A program made the translations under genes and the position numbers. A model generated the notes under the pieces. That model was not told where the DNA came from. It saw only the letters and a program-made list of their open reading frames with translations, and searched no databases. This document shows positions 15,493 to 24,757 of a stretch of DNA of 64,000 bases, one piece after another. Within the stretch, counting starts at the first letter, position 1; every line of letters starts with the position of its first letter. This DNA comes from an uncultured Clostridiaceae bacterium (GTDB lineage Bacteria; Bacillota; Clostridia; Clostridiales; Clostridiaceae), in NCBI GenBank assembly GCA_946405135.1, contig CAMJGD010000001.1:310001-374000 (forward strand), given 5' to 3'.

Positions 15493-17562
15493 TTACTTTA
15501 TCTTTTCCGTAGGGTATTCTATTCTATGATGATATATAGCATTTAAGGATTTTAAAAAGGATTTTCTTATTTTTTCAATATCCTTAAGAGTTATATCGCA
15601 ATCATTTAATTGACCATCATTTAATTTATCTTTTATTATATTGTTTACCATTTCTTCTATTTTGCCTTTAGTAGGCTCACTAATAGACCTTACGGAAGCT
15701 TCTACACTATCTGCCAACATTATTATACCTGATTCCTTACTTTGAGGTATAGGCCCTGAATATCTAAAATCCTCTTCTTTAATTTCCTCTGGTTTATCAC
15801 TATTATTCTTCGTAGTTAAATAAAAATATTTTACAAGAGTAGTGCCATGATGCTGTTCTATAACATCTTGAATCACCTTAGGTATATTATGCTCTTTTGC
15901 AAGCTCTAATCCATCCTTAACATGAGATGTTATTATAAGAGTGCTTAAATTGGCAGTTATCTTATCATGTGGATTTTCTTTACCTAATTGATTCTCTTTA
16001 AAAAAGTAAGGTCTTTTAGTTTTCCCCACATCATGATAATATGCAGCTACCCTGGCAAGTACTGGATTTGCTCCTACTTCTTCTGCTGCCATTTCAGACA
16101 GATTAGCTACCATCACACTATGATGATAAGTGCCTGGGGCCTCCATGAGAAGTTTCTTAAGCAATGGGTGATTAGGATTTGAAAGTTCCAATAGTTTAAC
16201 CGTAGTAACAATATCAAAAGTACTTTCAAACAATGGCAAGAATCCTATAGTAAGTATAGCTGCTACTAAGGTTGCTATACCCACAAATCCAGTCTTTTTA
16301 AAGATTTCAAACATATTACTGCTAAGTAGCACTCCCATACAGAATGTTAATATCATATTTATTACTCCTATAAAAAAAGAAGAATAAAGTATATCATTTC
16401 TTTGCTGCATTTTTCTTAATATAGCCGCACCCAATATAGCATTTAAAATGGCTAAAATAGTTATCTCTATATTAAAACCTACATTAGCACTTATGAGTAT
16501 AGCATTTAATATACTCATAGTAACGGATATCTTATAATTTATTAAAAGAGTTAAAAGCATTGGAGCAAGAGCTAAAGGAATCAAAAATGGTGACAGCATA
16601 TTGATAGTACGTGATAATAATAAAGCCAATATATTTATAAGATTTATTAAAATAACTTTACTGCAATCATCAAAAATGTTTCTATAATATCTATATATAT
16701 AGTACCACTCTAAAGAAAGTATAAGCAGTATCATTATCCCTAAAGTTATATACATATACCAATCAAAACCAGAATTATTTAATACGCCTAATTCTTTAAG
16801 TATTTCTATTTGATTTTCAGTTACAGGTTCTCCTTCTTTCACTATTATCTGATTCTTCTTTATTACCACTGGAGCAACATTTTTAGTAGCTTGCTTTTTC
16901 ATTTCCTCAGTTTTATCTTTATCATAAAAAAGATTAGGTTTTATCTCCGAATAAGCTATGGAAATCCCAACTTCCCTGACTCGTTTATAAAATTTAGAAC
17001 TATTAAACCTAGTTAATATAGTTTCTTGAGCTCTTTTTATGCTGTCTCTGTTTCCCTCTTCTATTTTTTCTTCATATACATCAGATAATACTTCTAAAAG
17101 AAAATTCTGTAATTTTTTAAGTTCATCTTTATTGAGAGAGGCTAACAGACCTAAATCTTCCTCATTTAAACTTATATGCGTATCAGTTTTTAATGTGTCA
17201 ACTATTTCTTTATCTGACTTATTTGCTTCTTTAAGAGAAATTACTTTGGAAAATATAGCTTTAACATTATCTAAAGCTTGCTTTTTAACCTCTGGCTTTT
17301 GGTTAAATTGTATAGGCACATCTTCTGCTGCTTGCTTTATCTTTGCTTGAGTTGCTATATTATCTATAACTTCTTTATTCGCTTTTATGTTTACCTTAGC
17401 TATATCCCCAGCTTTTAAACTATACTTTTTGGTTATAAATGAAGTCACTGATATAGCATATATCAATATAAAAGCTATAATAAATACTAAAACTTTTTTA
17501 TACTTTGAGATACTGCTCTCCTTTTCATTATCTGCTACTCTCTTTTTTTTATTCAACTTCAT
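15493..17562 (-). CDS. pgpH: PgpH-type 7TM HD phosphohydrolase (c-di-AMP phosphodiesterase)
   Basis: PgpH hydrolyses cyclic di-AMP to pApA. The 689-residue protein has one N-terminal membrane helix (residues 27-45), a long extracytoplasmic 7TMR-HDED domain (about 50-265), seven membrane helices (about 270-460) and a cytoplasmic HD domain with YHHSVMVANLSEMAAEEV, AYYHDVGKTKRP, the SHVKDG and EQHHGTT histidines and a late LADSVEAS. All HD metal ligands are present. ATG follows GAAGGTGA. In Bacillus phoH separates it from yqfD; here only 44 bases do. Confidence 0.95.
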   Translation of the reverse strand: MKLNKKKRVADNEKESSISKYKKVLVFIIAFILIYAISVTSFITKKYSLKAGDIAKVNIKANKEVIDNIATQAKIKQAAEDVPIQFNQKPEVKKQALDNVKAIFSKVISLKEANKSDKEIVDTLKTDTHISLNEEDLGLLASLNKDELKKLQNFLLEVLSDVYEEKIEEGNRDSIKRAQETILTRFNSSKFYKRVREVGISIAYSEIKPNLFYDKDKTEEMKKQATKNVAPVVIKKNQIIVKEGEPVTENQIEILKELGVLNNSGFDWYMYITLGIMILLILSLEWYYIYRYYRNIFDDCSKVILINLINILALLLSRTINMLSPFLIPLALAPMLLTLLINYKISVTMSILNAILISANVGFNIEITILAILNAILGAAILRKMQQRNDILYSSFFIGVINMILTFCMGVLLSSNMFEIFKKTGFVGIATLVAAILTIGFLPLFESTFDIVTTVKLLELSNPNHPLLKKLLMEAPGTYHHSVMVANLSEMAAEEVGANPVLARVAAYYHDVGKTKRPYFFKENQLGKENPHDKITANLSTLIITSHVKDGLELAKEHNIPKVIQDVIEQHHGTTLVKYFYLTTKNNSDKPEEIKEEDFRYSGPIPQSKESGIIMLADSVEASVRSISEPTKGKIEEMVNNIIKDKLNDGQLNDCDITLKDIEKIRKSFLKSLNAIYHHRIEYPTEKIK

Positions 17563-17606
17563 AAAATCACCTTCTCGTAAATATTACCCCTTGGGTAAAT
17601 CTTAGG

Positions 17607-18773
17607 TTAAGAATGGCTTGATTCCAAAGGTTGTTTTTCAGATATATTTTGCTCTATTACAAATACAATGTTCAGTTTTATGGAATCTTCTGAGTAATCT
17701 TTATTTACTATTTTGTCCAATATTTTGGCATCCTTACTTAAATTTCTTTCCATATCTTTTAGAGAGCTATTTATAGCATTTTCTATAGCATCTTCTTCAT
17801 TTATTTCAAAGTAATCATCTTTTAACTCATAGTATATAACTTTTTTAATTACTTTTCCACTCTCTTCTATTTTATCATAATCTGAAAATTTGTCTTTAAC
17901 CTTTTTTAAATATATTTTTTTACCAAACAGTTCTAAATAAATATCTTCTTCACTACTGCCTGTCTTTACTTTTTTATTTCCTTTGAGTTTTATTTCTTTA
18001 GCATCTTCATAAAATGTTTTAGCTATAATATCTCCTTCCGCATGAACAGGATAAGTACCTCCTTCTTTTCCCTGCTCACCTTTTATTAAAATATCACCTT
18101 TTTTAACTATATCCCCAGGCTTAACTATAGGTGTTCCCGAAGTTGAATATATCCTGACAATTTCTCCATCCATTTTAGCTACCACATTACAAATACTCTT
18201 ATCATAGTCTGTTTGGGGAGGATTTTGCCTCTCTGCTACATCAATTTTTATTTTTGACCCTTCTATCCTTGCTTTAACCCACATTACATTTTCATTAGTT
18301 TTCATCATTTTATCTTCTAATTCATAAACATTTACATTGTTCTTTTTTATACCTGGTTTAATACCTAAACTTATAAGTTCTCTCCTTATCTCATAGGGTG
18401 AAAGGTATTTGTCTGAAGTTATTTCAATGCCCCATAGAAAAGTAGACATATAATATAACAATACTATAAAAACTATTGCTCCTACTATTAAGGTTACATT
18501 TCTTTTAAGTTTTAAAAATAGAAATGACATACCCTGCCTATTGATAATTTTTATTTTTGTATCAGTTCTTTTTGCTGCTTCTTCTATTTTGTGATAATCT
18601 TTTAGCTCTGCATCTAATATCATAGTAGTTATGTTCACTTTCCGCAGATTTTTTACAAAAACTCCTCTATTCCATAGCAAATTTATAAATCTTTCTGGTA
18701 TAAGGGATTGAATTTCTATGGTTATTACACCTTTTTTATAAGAATCTAAACTTTTTTTATACATTGCCTTCAT
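17607..18773 (-). CDS. yqfD: Sporulation protein YqfD (SpoIV-type membrane protein)
   Basis: YqfD is a mother-cell (sigma-E) membrane protein required for efficient sporulation in several species. The 388-residue protein starts with a cytoplasmic region (SLDSYKKGVITIEIQSLIPERFINLLWNRG), has one membrane helix near residue 100 (VTLIVGAIVFIVLLYYMSTFLWGIEI) and a large extracytoplasmic domain with WVKARIEGSKIKIDVAER and the IVRIYSTSGTPIVKPGDIVKKGDILIKG hammerhead-like segment. It overlaps the yqfC end by 17 bases. Start could be M1 (18773) or M4; neither has a strong ribosome site, consistent with translational coupling. No phoH follows. Confidence 0.92.
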   Translation of the reverse strand: MKAMYKKSLDSYKKGVITIEIQSLIPERFINLLWNRGVFVKNLRKVNITTMILDAELKDYHKIEEAAKRTDTKIKIINRQGMSFLFLKLKRNVTLIVGAIVFIVLLYYMSTFLWGIEITSDKYLSPYEIRRELISLGIKPGIKKNNVNVYELEDKMMKTNENVMWVKARIEGSKIKIDVAERQNPPQTDYDKSICNVVAKMDGEIVRIYSTSGTPIVKPGDIVKKGDILIKGEQGKEGGTYPVHAEGDIIAKTFYEDAKEIKLKGNKKVKTGSSEEDIYLELFGKKIYLKKVKDKFSDYDKIEESGKVIKKVIYYELKDDYFEINEEDAIENAINSSLKDMERNLSKDAKILDKIVNKDYSEDSIKLNIVFVIEQNISEKQPLESSHS

Positions 18774-19041
18774 ATACTACAGAATTAAATCTTCCTTTTA
18801 ATGTCAATGTTTTTCCTCCCATAAAAACTATCTCAAATCCCTTACCCCATATGGAAATAGAACCTATTTTTGAATTCACTTTTATTATTTCATTATCAAA
18901 CATTATGATTCCCTTATGATTTTCTATAGTTATTTCATTATCTCCCGTTATGGTTATTTTGGGAATATCAAGCAATATATCCCTTGGTAAATCAAGTTTT
19001 TCAGCTATATCTTCTTTGATTCCATAACTCTTTTTTGCCAT
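18757..19041 (-). CDS. yqfC: Sporulation protein YqfC
   Basis: This 94-residue protein matches the YqfC family (YabP/YqfC), small beta-rich proteins made with YqfD during sporulation. It shows the characteristic LDLPRDILLDIPKITITGDNEITIENHKGIIMFD repeat-like strands and the final GKTLTLKGRF segment. ATG at 19041 follows AAAGGGTGAT; an in-frame GTG upstream falls inside that site. The yqfC-yqfD pair is conserved in spore formers, so the two genes are probably expressed together in the mother cell. Confidence 0.92.
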   Translation of the reverse strand: MAKKSYGIKEDIAEKLDLPRDILLDIPKITITGDNEITIENHKGIIMFDNEIIKVNSKIGSISIWGKGFEIVFMGGKTLTLKGRFNSVVYEGNV

Positions 19042-19132
19042 ATCAATCACCCTTTAATTATGATTTCTCCTATTACTTTATGAAATTTATTTATATTTAA
19101 TGACAAAAGCTATGGACTAGTTTATACAATGT

Positions 19133-19170
19133 CAAAAAATTAAAGGAACTCACTTTAAAAGTGAGTTCCA
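19133..19170 (-). terminator. Terminator after yqeY
   Basis: GGAACTCAC and GTGAGTTCC form a perfect 9-bp stem with a 7-base loop, followed on the minus strand by TTTAATTTTTT. It ends the rpsU-yqeY operon. Confidence 0.92.
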
Positions 19171-19179
19171 TAATATTAA

Positions 19180-19629
19180 TTACTTTTTACTTAAGTATTC
19201 TTTCACCATTGAACTTACAAGCTTGCCATCAGCTCTGCCTATCACTTTAGGCCTAACTAAAGACATAACTTTTCCCATGTCCTTTATGCTATCTGCACCT
19301 ATTTCTGAAGCTACTTCTTTAATAATATTTAGAATTTCTTCTTCATTTAACTGTTGAGGAAGGTAACTCATCAAAATCTCTATTTCTGCTTTTGATTCAT
19401 CTACGAGATCTTGTCGGTTTCCTTTTTCAAAATCAAGCATAGCTTCTTTTCTCTGCTTAATCTCTTTGGCTAAAATTTCAATTACTTGTTCATCCTCAAG
19501 CTTAATACCTTCAGTTTTCTCAACTAGAAGTATAGCAGACCTAGCAGTGCTTATTGTATCAGCCTTAAACTTATCTCTTGCCTTTAAAGCCTGCTTCCAG
19601 TCTTCTTGAAGTCTTTCCTTAATTGGCAT
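19180..19629 (-). CDS. yqeY: GatB/YqeY domain protein
   Basis: The 149-residue protein belongs to the YqeY family, which shares the tRNA-binding tail domain of GatB; the biological role is not established, though charging of tRNA is suspected. Recognisable segments are LQEDWKQALKARDKFKADTISTARSAI, IEILMSYLPQQLNEEEI and MGKVMSLVRPKVIGRADGKLVS near the end. ATG at 19629 follows AAAGAGGGT; an in-frame TTG upstream overlaps that site and is rejected. It follows rpsU by about 40 bases, the standard Firmicute rpsU-yqeY pair. Confidence 0.95.
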   Translation of the reverse strand: MPIKERLQEDWKQALKARDKFKADTISTARSAILLVEKTEGIKLEDEQVIEILAKEIKQRKEAMLDFEKGNRQDLVDESKAEIEILMSYLPQQLNEEEILNIIKEVASEIGADSIKDMGKVMSLVRPKVIGRADGKLVSSMVKEYLSKK

Positions 19630-19668
19630 TATTGTACCCTCTTTCAAAAGTAATTCTAGAAAGAAGTT

Positions 19669-19845
19669 CTATTTGAACTTTCTCTTTCTTGCAGCTTCTG
19701 ATTTCTTTTTCCTTTTTACACTTGGCTTTTCATAATGCTCTCTTTTTCTAACTTCTGAAAGCACTCCAGCTCTAGCGCATTTTCTCTTAAATCTTCTTAA
19801 TGCACTGTCTAGTGACTCATTTTCTCCGACTTTTATCTCTGACAT
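19669..19845 (-). CDS. rpsU: 30S ribosomal protein S21
   Basis: A 58-codon gene reads [20 protein letters not shown] and continues with a strongly basic tail ending RKRKFK. This is S21, a small subunit protein near the mRNA exit. The ATG (19843-19845) follows GGAGGGAGGG. It lies upstream of yqeY, and an excellent sigma-A promoter (TTGACA, 18 bases, TATAAT) sits at 19921-19950. Length and basic composition are as expected for S21. Confidence 0.97.
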   Translation of the reverse strand: MSEIKVGENESLDSALRRFKRKCARAGVLSEVRKREHYEKPSVKRKKKSEAARKRKFK

Positions 19846-19920
19846 CTAATATCCCTCCCTCCGCTAGCTAGATATGAATTAAATAATAATAGCTTCAAAG
19901 GTCTAAATAGCACATGCTAT

Positions 19921-19950
19921 ATTATACAATATGATGAGGCAAAATGTCAA
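19921..19950 (-). promoter_or_regulatory. Sigma-A promoter of rpsU-yqeY
   Basis: On the minus strand TTGACA and TATAAT are both perfect consensus hexamers, separated by 18 bases, about 75 bases upstream of the rpsU start. Confidence 0.9.
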
Positions 19951-19970
19951 CAATTTCATATAATTGACTT

Positions 19971-20315
19971 TTAACCTGGAGGCCACTTCATGTCTCTTCC
20001 GCCAAGTACATGAAAATGAAGATGCTTAACAGTTTGACCTCCATTTTCTCCACAGTTATTTACTATTCTATATCCTTCTTCACTTATATTTAGCTCCTTG
20101 GTAAGCTTTTGTATTACCTTAAATATGTGACTAACTATAGCCATATTATTTTCATCTAAATAGTTTGCACTTTCTATATGAATTTTTGGTATTACAAGAA
20201 AATGCACGGGAGCTTCTGGATTTATGTCCTTAAAAGCCAAAACCTTATCATCTTCATAAATTTTTAAACTTGGTATCTCACCTTTAATTATCTTACAAAA
20301 TATACAATCATTCAT
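19971..20315 (-). CDS. HIT family nucleotide-binding protein
   Basis: This 114-residue protein is a histidine triad hydrolase of the HinT type, which cleaves AMP from amino-phosphates. It has the N-terminal CIFCKIIKGEIPS, the DINPEAPVHFLVIPK strand, and the catalytic HLHFHVLGG near residue 97. ATG at 20315 is preceded by GGAGGTGA; an in-frame GTG at 20324 lies inside that site. It stands between rpsU's promoter and mtaB, as in Bacillus, and has its own spacers on both sides. Confidence 0.95.
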   Translation of the reverse strand: MNDCIFCKIIKGEIPSLKIYEDDKVLAFKDINPEAPVHFLVIPKIHIESANYLDENNMAIVSHIFKVIQKLTKELNISEEGYRIVNNCGENGGQTVKHLHFHVLGGRDMKWPPG

Positions 20316-20377
20316 AAATTTCACCTCCTTATATAACTATATATGTGCACAAATTTATTAGATACATTATGCTTATA

Positions 20378-21685
20378 TCACTGTATAATTTGTCCTAAAG
20401 CAAATTCTTCTTCACAAGAAACTATCTTTGTCTTTACTATGTTTCCTATTATACCATTATTTTTATAAAGGCTTATAACCTTTATATAATTTTCTGTATA
20501 ACCTTCATATTCATTGCTTCCTTCATAAGTTTCCTGCTCATAAAGCACTTTTACTTCTTCATCTAAAAACTTTTTTATGAATGCTTTTTCATTCATTCTA
20601 TTAAGTTCTATAACTTTATTACTTCTTTCCTCTTTTATATTTCCATCTACTTGATCTTTCATTTCTGCAGCTTTTGTACCTTTTCTTGGACTAAATTTAA
20701 ATACATGCATTTTAGAAAGCTTTATTCTATTTAAAAACTCATAAGTAGATTCAAATTCTTTCTCCGTTTCTCCTGGAAAACCTACTATTATGTCCGTAGT
20801 TATTGAAACATCCTTAAAAGTTTCCCTCAAAGCATTTACTATGCTTTCATATTGTTCTATGGTATATCTTCTATTCATTCGTTTTAAAGTTTCATCGCAT
20901 CCACTCTGAAGAGAAAGGTGGAAGTGGTGACATAATTTTTTTAACCTGCTCATTCTATCTATAACATCTTCTGTAAAAAACGTTGGATCTATAGATCCAA
21001 TTCTCACTCTTTCAATGCCTGGAATTTCTTCTATGCTTTCAAGAATATCTACTAAAGTCACATTTCCCTCTAAATCCACACCATAAGATGCAGTATGTAT
21101 TCCTGATAATATAATTTCCTTAAAACCATGAGATGATAATTTATTTATTTCTTCCAAAACCTTCTTAGGCTCTTTACTGCAAACTCCTCCTCGTGCATAT
21201 GGTATTAAGCAATAAGAACAGAATCTATTACATCCATCCTGAATCTTAAGAAAAGCTCTCGTTTTATCTTGATATTCTTCTATATTAAGCTCTTCAAAAC
21301 TATGGTTTTTCATAACCTCATTTACCTTAACTATCTGCTTTCTTTCTTCTTTAGCCCTATTAACCCAGTAGACTATTTCACCTTTATTTCTTGTGCCAAG
21401 TACCACATCCACTCCTTCTATAGTAGATACTTCTTTAGGTGCTACTTGGGAATAACATCCTACCACTGCTATTACTGCAGTTTCATTTAATCTTCTTGCT
21501 CTTCCTATAATCTGCCTTGATTTTTTGTCACCCATATTGGTAACAGTGCAGGTATTTATAACATATACATCCGCAACTTCATTAAAATCAACTACTTTAT
21601 ATCCTTCTCTTATAAACTTTTCAGCCATAGCTTCTGATTCATATTGATTTACTCTACATCCTAAAGTAGCAAATGCAACTTTCAT
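20378..21685 (-). CDS. mtaB: tRNA t6A37 methylthiotransferase MtaB
   Basis: MtaB converts t6A37 to ms2t6A37 in tRNAs reading ANN codons, using two [4Fe-4S] clusters. The 435-residue protein shows the N-terminal MTTase domain with three cysteines (TLGCRVNQ, INTCTV, VVGCYSQ), the radical SAM motif DGCNRFCSYCLIPYARG near residue 152, and a C-terminal TRAM domain. The ATG overlaps the rsmE stop (ATGA), so they are translationally coupled. The dnaJ-prmA-rsmE-mtaB order is conserved in Firmicutes and distinguishes it from MiaB. Confidence 0.96.
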   Translation of the reverse strand: MKVAFATLGCRVNQYESEAMAEKFIREGYKVVDFNEVADVYVINTCTVTNMGDKKSRQIIGRARRLNETAVIAVVGCYSQVAPKEVSTIEGVDVVLGTRNKGEIVYWVNRAKEERKQIVKVNEVMKNHSFEELNIEEYQDKTRAFLKIQDGCNRFCSYCLIPYARGGVCSKEPKKVLEEINKLSSHGFKEIILSGIHTASYGVDLEGNVTLVDILESIEEIPGIERVRIGSIDPTFFTEDVIDRMSRLKKLCHHFHLSLQSGCDETLKRMNRRYTIEQYESIVNALRETFKDVSITTDIIVGFPGETEKEFESTYEFLNRIKLSKMHVFKFSPRKGTKAAEMKDQVDGNIKEERSNKVIELNRMNEKAFIKKFLDEEVKVLYEQETYEGSNEYEGYTENYIKVISLYKNNGIIGNIVKTKIVSCEEEFALGQIIQ

Positions 21686-22437
21686 CAAATAATTCCTCCT
21701 AAATCCGCTAGTTCATATTGAAGTAAAGCAGCACATACAAATCCTGCAGTTTCTGTCCTTAATATTCTTGGACCTAAAGTTACTATATGAGCACCTTTAT
21801 GCTTTAATTCCTCTATTTCTTCCTCTTCAAATCCGCCTTCTGGTCCAATTATTATTGCTACATTCTTTATATCATCTACCTTGATATGAGCTAGCATGTT
21901 CTTTATCCCATATCCTTTTTCATTTTCATAAGGAACTACAATAAGGTCTATATCTTCTAAAGCATCTATTAAGCCTTCAAATTCTATAGGTTCTTTTATA
22001 TTAGGTATAATAGTTCTCTTACATTGTTTGCAGGCTTCTAAGGTTATTCTCTGCCATCTATCTAATTTTTTAAATTCCCCTAACTCATTTTTTACTACTA
22101 CTCTTTTAGTTATAATAGGGCAAATTTCTTTTACTCCTAGTTCTGTAGCCTTTTGTACTATCATATCCATCTTTGAAGACTTAGGAAGCCCTTGAAATAA
22201 ATATATATTAATATCACTTTCACTCTTTATATCTAATTTACTTATTATATTTACTAATACCTGTTTTTTATCAATTTCATTTATTTCAGCTAAAAATTCT
22301 TCACCTTCACAGTTATTAATTGATATTTTGTCTCCCACACTTAACCTTAAAACCTTATATATGTGTTTTACATCCTCTCCAGAAATTATAGCTCTGTCAC
22401 CAAAAAAGTTTTCTTTGGAAACAAAAAACTTATGCAT
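21685..22437 (-). CDS. rsmE: 16S rRNA m3U1498 methyltransferase RsmE
   Basis: RsmE methylates N3 of U1498 in 16S rRNA. The 250-residue protein has an N-terminal PUA-like domain (HKFFVSKENFFGDRAIISGEDVKHIYKVLRL) and a SPOUT knot domain with QGLPKSSKMDMIVQKATELGVKEI, IGPEGGFEEEEI and the C-terminal LGPRILRTETA motif that forms the SAM-binding knot. ATG follows AAGGAGAG. It follows prmA by about twenty bases. Confidence 0.97.
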   Translation of the reverse strand: MHKFFVSKENFFGDRAIISGEDVKHIYKVLRLSVGDKISINNCEGEEFLAEINEIDKKQVLVNIISKLDIKSESDINIYLFQGLPKSSKMDMIVQKATELGVKEICPIITKRVVVKNELGEFKKLDRWQRITLEACKQCKRTIIPNIKEPIEFEGLIDALEDIDLIVVPYENEKGYGIKNMLAHIKVDDIKNVAIIIGPEGGFEEEEIEELKHKGAHIVTLGPRILRTETAGFVCAALLQYELADLGGII

Positions 22438-22455
22438 AAACTTCTCTCCTTAGTA

Positions 22456-23394
22456 CTATATTGTAGCAACTATGCAGATCCATTCTCCATCCTCATTGAT
22501 TTCTACAATTTTAAATCCGCATTCATTAAGCTTTTGAACTACTAATTCTTTTCTATCTCTTATTATACCAGAACTTATAAAATAGCCACCAGGTTTAATG
22601 AATTTCTTAACATCTTCTGTAAGAACCACTATAATTTCTGCAATTATATTTGCTATAACTATATCTGCCTTACCCGAAACCACATCCATAAGATTTCCCT
22701 GCAATACCTCTATATTATTAACCTGATTAAATTGAATATTTTCCTTTGCAGAATCTACAGCCACAGGATCTAAATCTACACCTACTACCTTTTTAGCATT
22801 AAGTTTTGATGCAGTTATAGCTAGAATTCCCGAACCTGTTCCTATATCAAAAACCACGGTATCCTTAGATACATATTTTTCTAAGGCCTTAACGCACATT
22901 CTTGTAGTTTCATGGGTACCTGTTCCAAAAGCCATACCTGGATCAAGTTCTACTATCACTTCTCCTAGTTTACCTTCATATTCTTCCCATATAGGCTTCA
23001 CTACTATTTTATCCCCTACCTTAGCTGGTTTATAATATTTTTTCCAATTATTAGCCCAATCTTCTTCCTTTACTTTGTTGCAGAAAATTTCACCTTTTCC
23101 TACATTGATACCTATATTTTTTAAATCTTCCATTTTTTCTTTTATGTACTTTAATAATTCATCTATATTATCCTCTTCGCTAAAGTAACCTTTTACTACT
23201 GCGGCTTCTCCTTTATATTCCAATATATTAATATCTGCAAAATCCCAAGTAAGAGGCCCCTGCTCCCTATTTAATATATCTTTTGGATCTTCTATAGCTA
23301 CTCCTTTAACATCAAGACTATAAAAGATACCAGATATAGGTTCAATTGCTTCACTTTCAGTTATAACTTTTATCTCTATCCAAGTACCTTGCAT
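22456..23394 (-). CDS. prmA: Ribosomal protein L11 methyltransferase PrmA
   Basis: PrmA trimethylates L11. The 312-residue protein has an N-terminal substrate-recognition domain (residues 1-100), a linker ending [14 protein letters not shown], and the methyltransferase fold with [36 protein letters not shown] and the catalytic-site IANIIAEII. Full length and intact. ATG follows GGAAGGATG. It lies downstream of dnaJ after the dnaJ terminator, so it may have partly separate expression. Confidence 0.97.
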   Translation of the reverse strand: MQGTWIEIKVITESEAIEPISGIFYSLDVKGVAIEDPKDILNREQGPLTWDFADINILEYKGEAAVVKGYFSEEDNIDELLKYIKEKMEDLKNIGINVGKGEIFCNKVKEEDWANNWKKYYKPAKVGDKIVVKPIWEEYEGKLGEVIVELDPGMAFGTGTHETTRMCVKALEKYVSKDTVVFDIGTGSGILAITASKLNAKKVVGVDLDPVAVDSAKENIQFNQVNNIEVLQGNLMDVVSGKADIVIANIIAEIIVVLTEDVKKFIKPGGYFISSGIIRDRKELVVQKLNECGFKIVEINEDGEWICIVATI

Positions 23395-23485
23395 TTAGAT
23401 CATCCTTCCAAAGTTAAATTTACTTCTATATATTTTACACTTATCTTATATTTATGTCTATCACTAATAAGTGAAAAGTTATAAT

Positions 23486-23517
23486 GTAAAACCCTCCACA
23501 TCTTGTGAAGGGTTTTC
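23486..23517 (-). terminator. Terminator after dnaJ
   Basis: AAAACCCTTCACAA and TTGTGGAGGGTTTT form a long stem (one mismatch) with a two to four base loop, followed by TACATT on the minus strand. It sits five bases after the dnaJ stop. Confidence 0.85.
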
Positions 23518-23521
23518 CTTA

Positions 23522-24652
23522 TTACTTACCGCCAAATATCTTATCCATAAAGGAAGCATTCTTCTTATTTTCTCCCATTTTTTCTCCGCTAGCTTCCATA
23601 AACATCCTTAGAGCTTCTTTTTGCTTTTCATTTAGATCTTTAGGTATGTCAACAATCACATTAACATACTGGTCTCCTCTTCCATAACTGTTTACCCTTG
23701 GAACACCCTTACCTTTAAGCCTAAACATAGTATTCGATTGTGTTCCCTCAGGTATAGAATACTTAACATCTCCATCTATGGTAGGTACTGTTACCTCTAC
23801 ACCTAAAGCAGCACTAGCCATACTTATATGCTGATCTATATAAATATCAAAGCCTTTTCTCTTAAACATATTATGAGGAGTTACCTTTATTCCTACATAT
23901 AAATCTCCTGGAGGTCCACCATTTACACCATGCTCTCCTTGTCCTCTGATTGGAATCACATTGCCATTGTCTACTCCTGCAGGTATATTAACTTTTATTT
24001 TTCTTTCTTTTTTCTGTATACCTGAACCATGGCAGGTATTACAAGGATCATATATAACCTTTCCTTTTCCTCCACATTTATCACAGGTAGACATGGTAAC
24101 AAAGCTTCCAAGAGGTGTATTTCTTTGAGTCTTCACTTGTCCTGTACCACCACATCTATCACAAGTCTTAGCAGAAGTTCCAGGTTTAGCTCCTGTGCCA
24201 TTGCAGGTTTCACAGCTTTCATTTCTATATATCTTTATTTCCTTTTCAACTCCAAAAACAGCCTCTTCAAAGGTCAAAGTAAGACTATATTCTATATCAT
24301 TACCTCTTTCAGGACCATTTCTTTTCTTTCTATTTGAGCTAAAGCCCCCTCCAAAGAAGCTTTCAAATATGTCTCCAATATCTCCAAAGCCACCTTCAGA
24401 AAAGTCAAATCCGCCAAAGCCAGCACCATCAAAATCTACAGTTCCAAATCTATCGTATTGAGCTTTCTTCTCTGGATCGCTTAAAACCTGATATGCTTCA
24501 TTAATCTCTTTGAATCTCTCTTCTGCTTCCTTATTGCCCTGATTTTTATCTGGATGATATTTAATAGCTAATTTTCTGAAAGCTTTTTTTATCTCTTCAT
24601 CGCTGGCTCCTTTTTCTAGACCCAGTACCTCATAGTAGTCCTTTTTTGCCAT
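23522..24652 (-). CDS. dnaJ: Chaperone DnaJ
   Basis: DnaJ (Hsp40) stimulates DnaK ATPase and delivers clients. The 376-residue protein contains the J domain with the HPD motif (KYHPDKN, residues 31-37), a Gly/Phe-rich linker (residues 75-110), the zinc domain with four CxxCxGxG-type repeats ([32 protein letters not shown]) and C-terminal client-binding domains. It is full length. Start ATG follows GGTGGTGA. A hairpin separates it from dnaK upstream, which may lower its level. Confidence 0.98.
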   Translation of the reverse strand: MAKKDYYEVLGLEKGASDEEIKKAFRKLAIKYHPDKNQGNKEAEERFKEINEAYQVLSDPEKKAQYDRFGTVDFDGAGFGGFDFSEGGFGDIGDIFESFFGGGFSSNRKKRNGPERGNDIEYSLTLTFEEAVFGVEKEIKIYRNESCETCNGTGAKPGTSAKTCDRCGGTGQVKTQRNTPLGSFVTMSTCDKCGGKGKVIYDPCNTCHGSGIQKKERKIKVNIPAGVDNGNVIPIRGQGEHGVNGGPPGDLYVGIKVTPHNMFKRKGFDIYIDQHISMASAALGVEVTVPTIDGDVKYSIPEGTQSNTMFRLKGKGVPRVNSYGRGDQYVNVIVDIPKDLNEKQKEALRMFMEASGEKMGENKKNASFMDKIFGGK

Positions 24653-24692
24653 TCTCGTCTTTCACCACCTAAAAGATAATTATAAACTTATA

Positions 24693-24723
24693 ATAGGGGA
24701 AGAGCGTCCATGCCTTCCCCTAT
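24693..24723 (-). terminator. Attenuating hairpin between dnaK and dnaJ
   Basis: ATAGGGGAAG and CTTCCCCTAT form a 10-bp stem with an 11-base loop. The following minus-strand bases are only moderately T-rich (TATAAG), so it probably attenuates rather than stops transcription, or acts as a processing site setting the DnaK:DnaJ ratio. Confidence 0.65.
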
Positions 24724-24757
24724 GATATTATATCATGAATTTTATAAGCAGTGTATA

